Numbered from the stretch's first letter, positions 28,298 to 36,848 are shown. The stretch is 64,000 bases of DNA from Cellulomonas telluris (GCF_004886325.1 NZ_QXFN01000003.1:248001-312000); one strand, 5' to 3'. Numbers and translations are program-made. Notes: generated by a model not told the origin, from the sequence alone.

Positions 28298-28776
28298 CGG
28301 CGGCCGCACCGGAGCCGTCGGCGGCCCGCGCCGTCTCGGTGCGGCCGCTCACGCCCGCGGACCTGCCGGACCTCGTCCGGATGGAGGGCGAGCTGTTCGG
28401 CGCGGGTGCCTGGTCCGCGCAGTCGCTGCGCGAGGAGATCGCCGGGCCGGGCCGCACCTACGTGGGCGCCGAGCTGCCCGACGGCCGGCTCGTCGGGTAC
28501 GCGGGGACGTGGTTCGACGGGTACGACGTGCAGGTGATGACCGTCGGGACGGACGCCGCCCACCAGGGCCGCGGGATCGGACGGCTCCTGCTGGTCCACC
28601 TGCTCGACCGCGCGCGGGAGACCGGCGCCGAGGCCGCGCTCCTCGAGGTGCGCGTCGACAACGACCCGGCGATCCGCCTGTACGAGAGCCTCGGTTTCAC
28701 CCGCCTCGGCCGCCGCCGGGGGTACTACCAGCCCGAGGACGTCGACGCCTGGACGATGCGGCTCGCCCTGCGCTGA
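28294..28776 (+). CDS. rimI: Ribosomal protein S18-alanine N-acetyltransferase-like GNAT
   Basis: GNAT acetyltransferase, 160 residues. The acetyl-CoA loop is AAHQGRGIGRLLL, preceded by DVQVMTVGTD and followed by LEVRVDNDPAIRLYESLGF, all like RimI. Linkage to tsaB and tsaE supports the RimI name, although actinobacterial RimI may act on other N-termini. The GTG start overlaps the tsaB stop. Confidence 0.9.
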   Translation: MTAAAPEPSAARAVSVRPLTPADLPDLVRMEGELFGAGAWSAQSLREEIAGPGRTYVGAELPDGRLVGYAGTWFDGYDVQVMTVGTDAAHQGRGIGRLLLVHLLDRARETGAEAALLEVRVDNDPAIRLYESLGFTRLGRRRGYYQPEDVDAWTMRLALR

Positions 28777-28813
28777 CCGCCGGGCGCCGCGCCCACCACC
28801 CGAGGAGGACGTG

Positions 28814-29701
28814 ATGAGCGACGGACCCGCACGACGCGTGCGCGCGCCCGAGGACGCGCAGGCCCTGCGGCGGGCCGTGCTCGTCGACGCCGACGAGCTC
28901 GCCGCGCTGCTCGCGGACGACGACCCGCCGCTCGTGCTCGACGTGCGGTGGGCGCTCGGGCGCACCGACGGGCGCGAGCGGCACCTCGCGGGGCACGTGC
29001 CGGGGGCGGTGTACGTCGACCTCGACACGGAGCTCGCGGGGCCGGCGAGCCCGGCCGACGGACGGCACCCGCTGCCGGCGCTCGCCGACCTGGAGCAGGC
29101 CGCCCGCCGGTGGGGGCTGCGCGAGGGGCAGGCCGTCGTCGCCTACGACGACGCCGGCGGCACGTCCGCGGCCCGCGCCTGGTGGCTGCTGCGGTGGGCG
29201 GGCGTGCGCGACGTGCGGCTGCTGGACGGCGGCCTCGCGGCGTGGACGGCCGGCGGGCACGCGGTCGAGGCGGGGGACGTGCTGCCCGAGCCCGGGGACG
29301 TCGTGCTCGCGGTCGGCGGGCTGCCGACGGTCGACGCGGACGGTGCGGTGGCGCTCGCGGCCGACGGCGTCCTGCTCGACGCTCGCGCCGTGGAGCGGTA
29401 CGCGGGGGAGAGCGAGCCCGTCGACCCGCGTGCGGGCCACGTGCCCGGGGCCGTCAGCGCGCCGACCACCGGCAACCTCGGCGCCGACGGGCGGTTCCTC
29501 GCGGCCGACGCGCTCGCCGAGCGCTTCGCGGCCCTCGGCGTCCCGGCGTCCGGCGCGGTCGGCGTCTACTGCGGCTCCGGGGTGACGGCCGCGCACGAGG
29601 TCGTCGCCCTCGCGACGCTGGGGGTCGAGGCCGCGCTGTACCCCGGGTCCTGGTCCCAGTGGTCCCACGACGCGCGACGGCCGGTGGCCACGGGGCGCTG
29701 A
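28814..29701 (+). CDS. Two-domain sulfurtransferase (rhodanese)
   Basis: Thiosulfate or 3-mercaptopyruvate sulfurtransferase, 295 residues. The N-terminal rhodanese domain (LVLDVRWALG to GGLAAWTAGG) has Asp in place of the active Cys (VAYDDAGGTSAAR) and is structural. The C-terminal domain carries the catalytic Cys in GVYCGSGVTAAHEV. The loop CGSGVT is closer to the thiosulfate/mercaptopyruvate group than to arsenate reductases. GAGGAGGAC precedes GTG/ATG; ATG at 28814 is used. It lies 37 nt after rimI. Confidence 0.88.
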   Translation: MSDGPARRVRAPEDAQALRRAVLVDADELAALLADDDPPLVLDVRWALGRTDGRERHLAGHVPGAVYVDLDTELAGPASPADGRHPLPALADLEQAARRWGLREGQAVVAYDDAGGTSAARAWWLLRWAGVRDVRLLDGGLAAWTAGGHAVEAGDVLPEPGDVVLAVGGLPTVDADGAVALAADGVLLDARAVERYAGESEPVDPRAGHVPGAVSAPTTGNLGADGRFLAADALAERFAALGVPASGAVGVYCGSGVTAAHEVVALATLGVEAALYPGSWSQWSHDARRPVATGR

Positions 29702-29740
29702 GGCGGCCGCGGCCACCGGCCGGGTCCGTGCGGGGGTGCG

Positions 29741-30382
29741 TCAGACCGTGCGGGCGACCTCGTCCCACTCCAGGCGCGGGGCACGCGCGTGGTGGGTGCC
29801 CTCGCCGTCGGGCCAGCCGACGTTGAGGACCATGAGGCTGCACCAGCCGGTCCCCGCGAGCAGGTCGTCGTCCACGCCCGCCTTGTCGAAGCCGCCCATC
29901 GGCCCGACGCCGAGTCCGGCGGCCCGCAGCCCGACCACGAGGTAGCCGGCCTGCAGCCACGCGTTCTCCCGTGCGGTGCGCTCGGCGCTCTCGGCGTCGG
30001 CGGCGAACACGCCGGCGAGCTGCGGGGCGTGCGGCGTCAGGCGGTCCATGTGCCGGTGGAACCCGGGGTCGGCGGCGACGACGAGCGTCAGCGGTGCGGC
30101 GAGCACGCGCTCGCGGTTGCCCTCCGCCATGTGGGCGGCGAGGCGGGCGCGCGCCTCGGGGGAGCGGACGATCAGCAGACGCAGCGGCACGGTGTTCAGC
30201 GCGGTGGGACCCCAGCGCACGACGTCGTGGACCTGGCGCACGAGCGCCTCGGGGACGTCGCGGTCGAGGAAGCGCGCGACGCTGCGGGCGTCGCGGAACA
30301 GCCGGTCGGCGACGTGGGCGTCGACGCCGGCGCTGTCGGGGTCGAGGGCGGCGAGGTCGTCGATCAGGTCGGTGCTGGTCAT
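29741..30382 (-). CDS. Nitroreductase family, RutE/HadB-like malonic semialdehyde reductase
   Basis: FMN-dependent reductase of the nitroreductase superfamily, 213 residues. The pattern [39 protein letters not shown] and [13 protein letters not shown] matches the RutE/HadB subgroup, whose known member reduces malonic semialdehyde in pyrimidine degradation. No other rut gene is nearby, so the substrate here is open. ATG at 30382 is chosen; an upstream GTG exists. It is divergent from tsaD. Confidence 0.82.
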   Translation of the reverse strand: MTSTDLIDDLAALDPDSAGVDAHVADRLFRDARSVARFLDRDVPEALVRQVHDVVRWGPTALNTVPLRLLIVRSPEARARLAAHMAEGNRERVLAAPLTLVVAADPGFHRHMDRLTPHAPQLAGVFAADAESAERTARENAWLQAGYLVVGLRAAGLGVGPMGGFDKAGVDDDLLAGTGWCSLMVLNVGWPDGEGTHHARAPRLEWDEVARTV

Positions 30383-30499
30383 GCAGATTTCAACCACCTG
30401 CCGTCCCGTGCCCATGCCCGCCGGGCCCGTGACGCTCGTCACCGCCGGCCGCGCCCCGCCGGACGCCCGGCCGGTTGGGGTCCGCGCCCCGCGCGCGCC

Positions 30500-30505
30500 T
30501 ATCCT
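30500..30505 (+). promoter_or_regulatory. -10 hexamer for tsaD (leaderless)
   Basis: TATCCT followed by 7 nt and GTG at 30513. No Shine-Dalgarno. It shows that tsaD is transcribed apart from the alr-rimI operon. Confidence 0.55.
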
Positions 30506-30512
30506 GGACGCC

Positions 30513-31553
30513 GTGAGCGAGCCCCTCGTCCTCGGGATCGAGACCTCCTGCGACGAGACCGGCGTCGCGCTGGTCCGCGGGTACGACCTGCTCGTCGACG
30601 CCGTGGCGAGCTCGGTCGACGAGCACGCGCGGTTCGGCGGCATCATCCCGGAGATCGCCTCCCGGGCCCACCTCGAGGCCATGGTGCCGACCATCGAGCG
30701 CGCCCTGGCCACCGCCGGGGTCACGCTCGCCGACGTGGACGCGGTCGCGGTGACGGCCGGTCCCGGCCTGGTCGGGCCCCTGACGATCGGCGCGGCCGCC
30801 GCGAAGGCGCTCGCGATCGGCCTCGGCAAGCCGCTCTACGGGGTCAACCACGTCATCGGTCACGCGGTCGTCGACGAGCTCGTCGACGGTCCCTTCCCCG
30901 AGCGGGTGCTGGCCCTCGTCGTGTCCGGCGGGCACTCGTCCCTGCTGCGGATCGACGACACGGTCCGCGTCACCGAGCTCGGGTCGACGCTGGACGACGC
31001 CGCCGGCGAGGCGTTCGACAAGGTGGGCCGCCTGCTGGGCCTGCCGTACCCCGGCGGCCCGCACATCGACCGCCTGGCCCGCGAGGGCGACCCGGAGGCG
31101 ATCCGGTTCCCGCGTGGCCTCACGGCGCCGAAGGACCAGGCGAAGCACGCGACCGACTTCTCGTTCTCCGGCCTCAAGACCGCGGTCGCGCGGTGGGTCG
31201 AGGCCCGGCAGGACGCGGGCGAGCAGGTCCCGCTGCCCGACGTCGCCGCGTCCTTCGCGGCCGCGGTCGCGGACGTGCTCACGGCGAAGACGATCGCGGC
31301 CTGCCGGCGCGAGGGCGTCGACACGCTGGTCGTCGGGGGCGGCTTCTCGGCGAACTCCCAGCTGCGCGACATGGCCGCGCAGCGGTGCGCCGAGGCCGGC
31401 ATCACCCTGCGGATCCCGCCGATCCGCTACTGCACCGACAACGGCGCGATGATCGCCGCCCTCGGCTCCGCCGTGGTGCGCCGCGGCCTGCCGCCGTCCC
31501 CGCTGGACCTGCCGGTCGACTCGACGATGCCGCTCACGCAGGTCCTCGTCTGA
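30513..31553 (+). CDS. tsaD: tRNA N6-adenosine threonylcarbamoyltransferase
   Basis: Catalytic subunit of t6A37 synthesis. The ASKHA fold has [15 protein letters not shown]. The metal-binding H-x3-H is His113/His117 in [40 protein letters not shown] and [11 protein letters not shown] are diagnostic, and [12 protein letters not shown] completes the site. Product 346 residues. It acts with TsaB and TsaE encoded about 2-3 kb upstream; TsaC is not in the window. Confidence 0.96.
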   Translation: MSEPLVLGIETSCDETGVALVRGYDLLVDAVASSVDEHARFGGIIPEIASRAHLEAMVPTIERALATAGVTLADVDAVAVTAGPGLVGPLTIGAAAAKALAIGLGKPLYGVNHVIGHAVVDELVDGPFPERVLALVVSGGHSSLLRIDDTVRVTELGSTLDDAAGEAFDKVGRLLGLPYPGGPHIDRLAREGDPEAIRFPRGLTAPKDQAKHATDFSFSGLKTAVARWVEARQDAGEQVPLPDVAASFAAAVADVLTAKTIAACRREGVDTLVVGGGFSANSQLRDMAAQRCAEAGITLRIPPIRYCTDNGAMIAALGSAVVRRGLPPSPLDLPVDSTMPLTQVLV

Positions 31554-31601
31554 GGTCCGGCGCACGGGTGCCCCGCAGCCCGGGCGTGCGCACCGCGGAC
31601 C
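31554..31601 (+). terminator. Imperfect hairpin after tsaD
   Basis: GGTCCGGCGCACG (31554-31566) pairs with CGTGCGC (31585-31591) and CGGACC (31596-31601), with a 4-nt bulge. It starts immediately after the tsaD stop. Confidence 0.45.
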
Positions 31602-31652
31602 GGCGACGTCGACCCGCTTCAGGTGACGCCGCGGGCTGCCGACTCTCCGTAG

Positions 31653-32909
31653 GTGCCCGTCAGCGCCCCGCAGCCCCTCGTCGTCGCGGCACCGGCCCTC
31701 CTGCGGGAGGTGCGCCTCGTGCTGCTCGTCACCGTCGTCGTGGCGGCGCTCGTCCTGCTGCTCGTCCCGTCGCTGCGTGACCGGCTCATGGGCGAGTGGC
31801 TGGTCCACCACCTCGCCCGGCGGTACCCGCGCGAGCGCCGTGCCCAGTTCCGGCGCGACCTGCGCGCAGCCGCGCGGGGTGGCCCGTTCGTGCCGCTCCC
31901 GCCCGGTACCGACCCCTCGGTCCCGACGACCCGGGTCGAGGTCCCGCCGCTCGGCGACGGGCGGCCCGGCGAGCGGTTCCTCGCACCCGGGCCGGCCGAC
32001 CAGCGCGGCGGCACGCTGTCGGAGGACGGCTCCCGGCAGGACGCCGTCGTACCGCTCGGGCCGGGACGTGCGCTGCTGGTCGTGTGCCTCGGCCGGGTGG
32101 GGCGAGCCTCGGCCGCCGGTCCGCTCGAGGTGGCGAGCGACCGGCCGGGCATGCACCGGGCGCTCGCCTCGCCGGACGTGCGGCACCTCGCCGACGTCGA
32201 GCGCGTCGCAGGGCCGGACGGGGCACCCGCGTGGCGGGCGACGTACGCGGTCGGCAACGCGGTGGTGACGGACACGCACGTCGACCGGGACGGCTGGGCG
32301 TTCGTCGTGGGGGTGCTGCGCCGCGCCGGCCAGAGCGACCTCGACGGGCTCGCCGACGCGGTCCTGCGCACCTGGCAGTGGCTCCCGGACGAGCCCGGGC
32401 GCCCGACCACGCACGCGGCCGTCGACCTCCCGGCGGACCCGGCCGCGACGCCCGGCGTGCTCACCGTGCACGGGCACGACGGCCGCCCGGTCGCCCGCTG
32501 CCGGTGCGCGGCGCCCCCGACCGCGTGGGACGTCCCGGCGCCGGACGGCACGTGGACGGCCGCGTACGTGCGGCTGACCCCGACCGCGTCCCTCACCGTG
32601 ACCTCGGCGCCGGGTGCGCTCGACGGGGGACGGGCGGCGCGCGCGCACCTCGACTCGCCGCCCGTGCTGCCGTTCGGGCCGGACGTCGTGCCCCTGCGCG
32701 AGTCGCTGCCCGTGCGGACGGCGGCGGGGCCGGCGTGGGCCCGTGCATTCCGCGTGGGCTCTGGGCGCGTGCGGGGCGAGGTCCGGCTCGACCGGGGGGA
32801 CCGGACCTGGGCGTGGTTGCTCACGCACGCGCCCGGCGAGGAGGCGCAGGTGCGCCCGGCCCTGGACGCGGTGCTGGCGTCGTGGGAGTGGCTGGACGGC
32901 GGGGCCTGA
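31653..32909 (+). CDS. Membrane-anchored protein with internal duplication, unknown function
   Basis: Unrecognised 418-residue protein. One hydrophobic segment at about 18-39 (VRLVLLVTVVVAALVLLLVP) is followed by basic residues, so the large C-terminal part could face either side. The soluble part seems to contain two copies of a domain. Copy one includes PAWRATYAVGNAVVTDTHVD and ends AVLRTWQWLPD; copy two includes AWARAFRVGSGRVRGEVRLD and ends AVLASWEWLDGG. GTG at 31653 has GACTCT 6 nt upstream and no Shine-Dalgarno. It is convergent with the PadR-linked membrane gene. Confidence 0.72.
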   Translation: MPVSAPQPLVVAAPALLREVRLVLLVTVVVAALVLLLVPSLRDRLMGEWLVHHLARRYPRERRAQFRRDLRAAARGGPFVPLPPGTDPSVPTTRVEVPPLGDGRPGERFLAPGPADQRGGTLSEDGSRQDAVVPLGPGRALLVVCLGRVGRASAAGPLEVASDRPGMHRALASPDVRHLADVERVAGPDGAPAWRATYAVGNAVVTDTHVDRDGWAFVVGVLRRAGQSDLDGLADAVLRTWQWLPDEPGRPTTHAAVDLPADPAATPGVLTVHGHDGRPVARCRCAAPPTAWDVPAPDGTWTAAYVRLTPTASLTVTSAPGALDGGRAARAHLDSPPVLPFGPDVVPLRESLPVRTAAGPAWARAFRVGSGRVRGEVRLDRGDRTWAWLLTHAPGEEAQVRPALDAVLASWEWLDGGA

Positions 32910-32919
32910 GCCCGCGCGG

Positions 32920-33459
32920 TCAGGCGACCGGGTCGCCCGCCCACAGGCGCCACACCCGGGCGCCCAGCACGAACCCCACGGCGGCCAGCACGGCGGCGAC
33001 GGCGACCGCCTGCCACCCGAGGGTCCACGCGAGCGCCACGGAGTCGTCCGTCGACGTGGCCGTGACCGGCGAGCCGAGCCACGTCAGCTCGGCCGTGCCG
33101 CCCCCGACCGCCTCGAGCGCGTCGAGGGCGCCGAAGGACCACGCCAGGGCGAGGTAGAGCGGCAGCCCGACGCCGAGCAGGGTGCCCACGAGGGCGCCGG
33201 TGCTCCACCGCGGCCGGGGCCGGTCGAGCTCGGCGAAGTAGCGGGCGGCGAGACGGCGCGGCGGGCCCACGTCGCGCAGGGCGGCGCGCGTCCCGACGCG
33301 GGCCGCGTCGTCGCGCAGCGCCGCACGCAGGTCCGCGCGGATCTGCTTGCCCTCGCGCCGCGGGTAGTCCTCCATGGCGGCGGCGAACCGCAGCTCCCAC
33401 AGCCGCAGGCGCAGCCGGTCCGCGAGCGGCGGACGCACGGGCACGGTGGTCGTGGTCAT
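32920..33459 (-). CDS. Two-TM membrane protein paired with PadR
   Basis: 179-residue protein. A helical cytosolic N-terminus (about 1-80: WELRFAAAMEDYPRREGKQI, ADLRAALRDDAARVG, LAARYFAELDRPRP) is like the HAAS/DUF1700-type domain often encoded next to PadR regulators. Two hydrophobic segments follow (LVGTLLGVGLPLYLALAW; LGWQAVAVAAVLAAVGFVLG). Its ATG overlaps the PadR stop (ATGA), with GGAGGA upstream. By analogy it may be the target or sensor partner of that PadR; no function is assigned. Confidence 0.75.
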   Translation of the reverse strand: MTTTTVPVRPPLADRLRLRLWELRFAAAMEDYPRREGKQIRADLRAALRDDAARVGTRAALRDVGPPRRLAARYFAELDRPRPRWSTGALVGTLLGVGLPLYLALAWSFGALDALEAVGGGTAELTWLGSPVTATSTDDSVALAWTLGWQAVAVAAVLAAVGFVLGARVWRLWAGDPVA

Positions 33460-33890
33460 CGGGGTCCTCCGGGGGCGGGAACGGGTGCGAGGGCGGTGCC
33501 GGGGTCGTCCGGACCGGGCGGGCCGCCGCGGTCCGGGACGTAGGGGTACGTGTCCGGGCCGGGGACGGCGGACAGCAGCCCCTCGCTCGTGCGGACCAGG
33601 TCGCGCCACGCGTCGCGGCGGCCGGCGAGGGCGAGGGTGCCGGGAGCGCTGAGCCGGTAGTACTTGCGCGCGGGACCGCTGTCGGACGGGACGAGGCGCG
33701 ACGTGACGAGCCCCTCGCGCTCCAGGCGCGTCAGGACGGGGTAGAGCGTCCCGGTGGACAGCTCGTCGAGCCCCGCCTCGCGCAGGCGGACGACGAGCGC
33801 GTAGCCGTAGGCCTCCTCCTGCGCGAGGGCGGCGAGGACGAGCATGGGCAGCACGCCCTTGAGGAGCTGGGGGTCCCGCGCGTCGGCCAC
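33456..33890 (-). CDS. PadR-family transcriptional regulator
   Basis: Winged-helix repressor, 144 residues. The domain has LKGVLPMLVLAALAQEEAYG, VVRLREAGLDELSTGTLYPV and LTRLEREGLVTSRLV, then SGPARKYYRLSAPG. The tail is Pro/Gly-rich and lacks the long C-terminal helices of PadR-s2 proteins, so it is subfamily-1/2 intermediate. GTG at 33890 has TACCGT 6 nt upstream (leaderless). A palindrome and direct repeat immediately upstream suggest autoregulation. It is translationally coupled to the membrane gene after it. Confidence 0.88.
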   Translation of the reverse strand: MADARDPQLLKGVLPMLVLAALAQEEAYGYALVVRLREAGLDELSTGTLYPVLTRLEREGLVTSRLVPSDSGPARKYYRLSAPGTLALAGRRDAWRDLVRTSEGLLSAVPGPDTYPYVPDRGGPPGPDDPGTALAPVPAPGGPR

Positions 33891-33896
33891 GCAGGG

Positions 33897-33902
33897 ACGG
33901 TA
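33897..33902 (-). promoter_or_regulatory. -10 hexamer for padR (leaderless)
   Basis: TACCGT on the minus strand with a 6-nt gap to GTG at 33890. Confidence 0.55.
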
Positions 33903-33905
33903 TCG

Positions 33906-33934
33906 CCTGCTAGCAGGTGATGCCAACTAGCAGG
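33906..33934. promoter_or_regulatory. Probable PadR operator
   Basis: A perfect 12-bp palindrome CCTGCTAGCAGG (33906-33917) is followed by a second CTAGCAGG (33927-33934) 17 bp after the first copy. It covers the spacer and -35 area of the padR promoter, where a repressor would block polymerase. Confidence 0.6.
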
Positions 33935-33968
33935 CTATGGCGACCTGCGGCGGGGTCGTGTCGGACCG

Positions 33969-35117
33969 TCAGAGCGGGCGACCGGCCCGCATCTCGGCGA
34001 GCAGCGCGCGCACGACCGGCTCGAGCTCGCCCGCGTGCCGCCGCGCCACGGCGCGCTGGCGCTGGTACGACGCCCCGCGGCGCAGGATGACGCGCACCTG
34101 CTCGAGCTCCTCGCTGCAGCCGAGGCGCTCCGCCACCGGGGCCAGCGTCGTGAGCCACCGGCCGACCGACTCGGTGACGAGCTCCTCGGCGCCCTCGGCG
34201 TCCGTGATCACGATGGCGTCCATGCCGTAGCGGGCGGAGCGCCACTTGTTCTCCTGGACGAACCACGGCGGCATCGCCGGCACCGGCTCGCCCGCGTCCA
34301 GCAGGGAGGAGAAGTGCTCGACGAAGCAGTGCGTCAGCGCGGAGATCGCGGTGACCTCGAGCAGATTGGTCGCGCCGTCGGCGATGCGCATCTCGAGCGT
34401 GCCGAACCGGGGGGAGGGGCGGACGTCCCAGCGGACCTCGTCGACCTGGTCGATCACCCCCGTGTGCATCATGTCGCCGACGTACTGCTCGAGCTCCTCC
34501 CACGCCCGCAGCTGCGGCGGCAGGCCCGCGGTCGGCAGCTGCTGGAACAGCAGCGCGCGGTTCGACGCGTAGCCGGTGTCCTTGCCGGCCCAGAACGGCG
34601 ACGACGCCGACAGGGACTGGATGTGCGGCAGCACGGTGAGCATCGCGCGCTGCAGCGGCAGGACCTTGTCCCGGTCCTCGATGCCCACGTGCACGTGCAC
34701 GCCGTAGATGAGCATCTGCCGGCCCCACCACTGCGTGCGGTCGATCAGGGTGGCGTAGCGCTCCTTGTCGGTGACGCGCTGCGTCGCCCAGTTGGCGAAC
34801 GGGTGCGTGCCGCCGCCCATGACCTCGATGCGCAGCGGCTCCGCCGCGGCACGGACCTCCTCGAGCGCCCGGCTGAGGTCGGCCCCCGCCTCCCCGACCG
34901 TGCGGCACTTGCCGGACGAGATCTCGACCGTGTTGAGGAGCAGCTCCGAGGTGATGTGCGGGTGGTCGGTGCCGTCCTCCGGGCGCACCGCCTCGAAGAT
35001 GGCCTGGGCCGCCTGGCGCAGGTCGCCCGAGTCGACGTCGACGAGCGCGACCTCCCACTCGATCCCCACCGTGGACCGCTCGGAGTGCGCGAACGGCAGG
35101 CGGACCGGCGCGGCCAT
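33969..35117 (-). CDS. YbdK-type carboxylate-amine ligase (glutamate-cysteine ligase 2 family)
   Basis: ATP-dependent ligase of the GCS2 family, 382 residues. It has TVGIEWEVALVD, HITSELLLNTVEISSGKC, a GGGTHPFANWATQRV loop, YGVHVHVGIEDRDKVLP and FGTLEMRIADGATNLLEV. Members show weak gamma-glutamylcysteine synthetase activity, and in mycothiol-producing actinobacteria the physiological role is uncertain. The ATG start overlaps the stop of the methyltransferase gene upstream (ATGA), so they form an operon. Confidence 0.85.
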   Translation of the reverse strand: MAAPVRLPFAHSERSTVGIEWEVALVDVDSGDLRQAAQAIFEAVRPEDGTDHPHITSELLLNTVEISSGKCRTVGEAGADLSRALEEVRAAAEPLRIEVMGGGTHPFANWATQRVTDKERYATLIDRTQWWGRQMLIYGVHVHVGIEDRDKVLPLQRAMLTVLPHIQSLSASSPFWAGKDTGYASNRALLFQQLPTAGLPPQLRAWEELEQYVGDMMHTGVIDQVDEVRWDVRPSPRFGTLEMRIADGATNLLEVTAISALTHCFVEHFSSLLDAGEPVPAMPPWFVQENKWRSARYGMDAIVITDAEGAEELVTESVGRWLTTLAPVAERLGCSEELEQVRVILRRGASYQRQRAVARRHAGELEPVVRALLAEMRAGRPL

Positions 35118-36310
35118 CAGACGGGCTCCACCACGAGGACCCGCTGCTGCCCGGCGACGCGCGTCAGCACGATCGTGCCCTCGGCGCCGCCGCGCAGGTC
35201 GAGCTGCCGGCGCAGCGTCTCGGGCACCACGGCGGTGCCCCGCTTCTTGATCGTCAGCCGCCCGACGCCCCGCTCGCGCAGGTACGTGCGCAGGCGCTTG
35301 AGGCCGAACGGCAGGTCGTCGAGCACCCGGTAGGCGGTCACCAGCGGGTCCGGGGTCAGGGCGTCGGCGGTCACGTAGGCGATCGTGGGGTCCACGAGCC
35401 GTCCGCGCACCCGGTGGGCGACGGTGCCGACGAGCCCGGCCCGGATCACGGCGCCGTCGGGCTCGTAGAGGTAGGCGCCGACGGGGCCGACCGGGGGAGC
35501 GGCGTCCTCGCCGTCGGGGTCGGCGCGCAGCGTGTGCGCGACGCCGCCGGCCTGCAGGACGAGCGCCGTCCGGCCCGGCCCCTCGGGGGCGAGCGGCCCG
35601 AACCACAGGCCGACCTCGACGACGTCGCCGTCGACCGACACCCACTGCGCCTCCGCGTCGACCGGCAGGTCGCGGTGCGCGATGCCCGGGCCCAGCTTGA
35701 GCCCGAGGGCGGGGACCGTGGCGCGCGCCGCGAGGACGGCGTCGAGCGGCGGCGCGTACGCCTGCGGGTCGAAGACCCGCCGGCCGGTCCCGGTGCGTCG
35801 GGCGGGGTCCGCCCACACGCCGTCCACGCCCTCGGCGACCAGGTCGAGCGCGAGCCCGTCGCCGTGGCGCACCTCCACCTCGGGGAACGCCCGCAGGTTG
35901 ACCGTGGCCAGCGCGGCCGTGGTCTCGTCGACGTCGGTCGCGACCACGCGCAGCCCGACGCCGGCGAACGCGAGGGCGTCGGCGCCGAGACCGCAGGTGA
36001 GGTCGGCCACGTGGGTGCAGCCGGCGTCGCGGAACCGGCGGGCGTGGTGCGCCGCGACCTCCAGGCGTGTCGCCTGCTCGAGGCCGGCGGGCGTGAAGAG
36101 CATGCCGTCGGCGAAGTCGCCGAGCTTCGCGCGCGCCTTCGCGCGCAGGCGCGACTGGGTGAGGGCCGCGGCCACCAGGCCGGGGTCGAGCCCCTCGCGC
36201 TGCAGCCGCTCGGCGAGCGGGAGCGCGAGGCGCTCGTCGTAGGGCGGCAGCGCCTGCAGCAGCGCCCACCCCTCGGGGTGCAGCAGCTTGGCCAGCCCGG
36301 CGAGGTCCAC
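35117..36310 (-). CDS. Class I SAM-dependent methyltransferase with THUMP-like domain
   Basis: 397-residue protein. After about 95 mostly helical residues comes a Rossmann methyltransferase core: VADLTCGLGADALAFAG (SAM motif I), ATDVDETTAALATVN, and VWADPARRTGTGRR (DPAR motif IV). The C-terminal THUMP-like part has VGAYLYEPDGAVIRAGLV, FGLKRLRTYLRERGVGRLTI and KKRGTAVVPETLRRQL. These features suggest RNA methylation; the target is unknown. GTG at 36310 gives M-DLAGLAKLLHPEG and has no good Shine-Dalgarno. It is divergent from groES. Confidence 0.85.
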   Translation of the reverse strand: MDLAGLAKLLHPEGWALLQALPPYDERLALPLAERLQREGLDPGLVAAALTQSRLRAKARAKLGDFADGMLFTPAGLEQATRLEVAAHHARRFRDAGCTHVADLTCGLGADALAFAGVGLRVVATDVDETTAALATVNLRAFPEVEVRHGDGLALDLVAEGVDGVWADPARRTGTGRRVFDPQAYAPPLDAVLAARATVPALGLKLGPGIAHRDLPVDAEAQWVSVDGDVVEVGLWFGPLAPEGPGRTALVLQAGGVAHTLRADPDGEDAAPPVGPVGAYLYEPDGAVIRAGLVGTVAHRVRGRLVDPTIAYVTADALTPDPLVTAYRVLDDLPFGLKRLRTYLRERGVGRLTIKKRGTAVVPETLRRQLDLRGGAEGTIVLTRVAGQQRVLVVEPV

Positions 36311-36346
36311 ACGCCCAGCCTGCCACGCCCCGTGCCCCACGACGCG

Positions 36347-36373
36347 CTGGCACTCCGGTTGACCGAGTGCTAA
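36347..36373. promoter_or_regulatory. CIRCE operator 1 (HrcA site)
   Basis: CTGGCACTC-N9-GAGTGCTAA; the right arm is a perfect CIRCE half-site and the left has two changes. The groES -35 hexamer lies in its 9-nt spacer, so HrcA binding would mask the promoter. Confidence 0.8.
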
Positions 36374-36387
36374 CGCGTTCCTAGAGT
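36359..36387 (+). promoter_or_regulatory. Promoter of groES
   Basis: TTGACC (-35, 36359-36364) and TAGAGT (-10, 36382-36387) with a 17-nt spacer, a near-consensus vegetative promoter. The start site is expected near 36394 and the leader is about 125 nt. Confidence 0.8.
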
Positions 36388-36392
36388 GACGG

Positions 36393-36419
36393 TTGGCACT
36401 CTCCTGGTGAGTGTGCCAA
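36393..36419. promoter_or_regulatory. CIRCE operator 2 (HrcA site)
   Basis: TTGGCACTC-N9-GTGTGCCAA, flanked by matching GG and CC. It covers the predicted start site, 46 bp downstream of operator 1. Confidence 0.8.
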
Positions 36420-36518
36420 CCGTGCCAGTGGCTCCGGCACCCGCGACGACGGCGGCCCGACGGTACGGCGCAGACATTTTCCGCTGAAGAACAACTCATG
36501 CGAAGGGGAGGTCCGCCT

Positions 36519-36812
36519 GTGTCGGTCTCCATCAAGCCCCTCGAGGACCGGATCGTCGTCAAGACCCTCGAGGCCGAGACGACGACCGCGTCGGGTCTCG
36601 TGATCCCGGACAGCGCCAAGGAGAAGCCGCAGGAGGGCGAGGTCCTCGCGGTGGGCCCGGGCCGCATCGACGACAAGGGCAACCGCGTCCCGCTCGACGT
36701 GTCGGTCGGTGACAAGGTCATCTACTCCAAGTACGGCGGCACCGAGGTGAAGTACGACGGCGAGGAGTACCTCATCCTCTCCGCGCGCGACGTGCTCGCG
36801 ATCGTCGGCTGA
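36519..36812 (+). CDS. groES: Co-chaperonin GroES
   Basis: Heptameric lid of the GroEL chaperonin. The 97-residue product ([18 protein letters not shown]) has the mobile loop [34 protein letters not shown], and [23 protein letters not shown] at 36519 has AGGGGAGG 7 nt upstream and matches family length; the ATG at 36498 would add seven residues. No groEL follows: a terminator lies 38 nt after the stop and then a convergent whiB, so groEL must be elsewhere. Confidence 0.96.
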   Translation: MSVSIKPLEDRIVVKTLEAETTTASGLVIPDSAKEKPQEGEVLAVGPGRIDDKGNRVPLDVSVGDKVIYSKYGGTEVKYDGEEYLILSARDVLAIVG

Positions 36813-36848
36813 CACCCGGCCACGGCCCGCCGGGCGTCGCCCGGTGAC

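Noticed and set aside
28814-29701. Inactivation of the sulfurtransferase because its first domain lacks cysteine
   Set aside because: In two-domain rhodaneses the N-terminal domain is normally inactive; the C-terminal Cys is intact.
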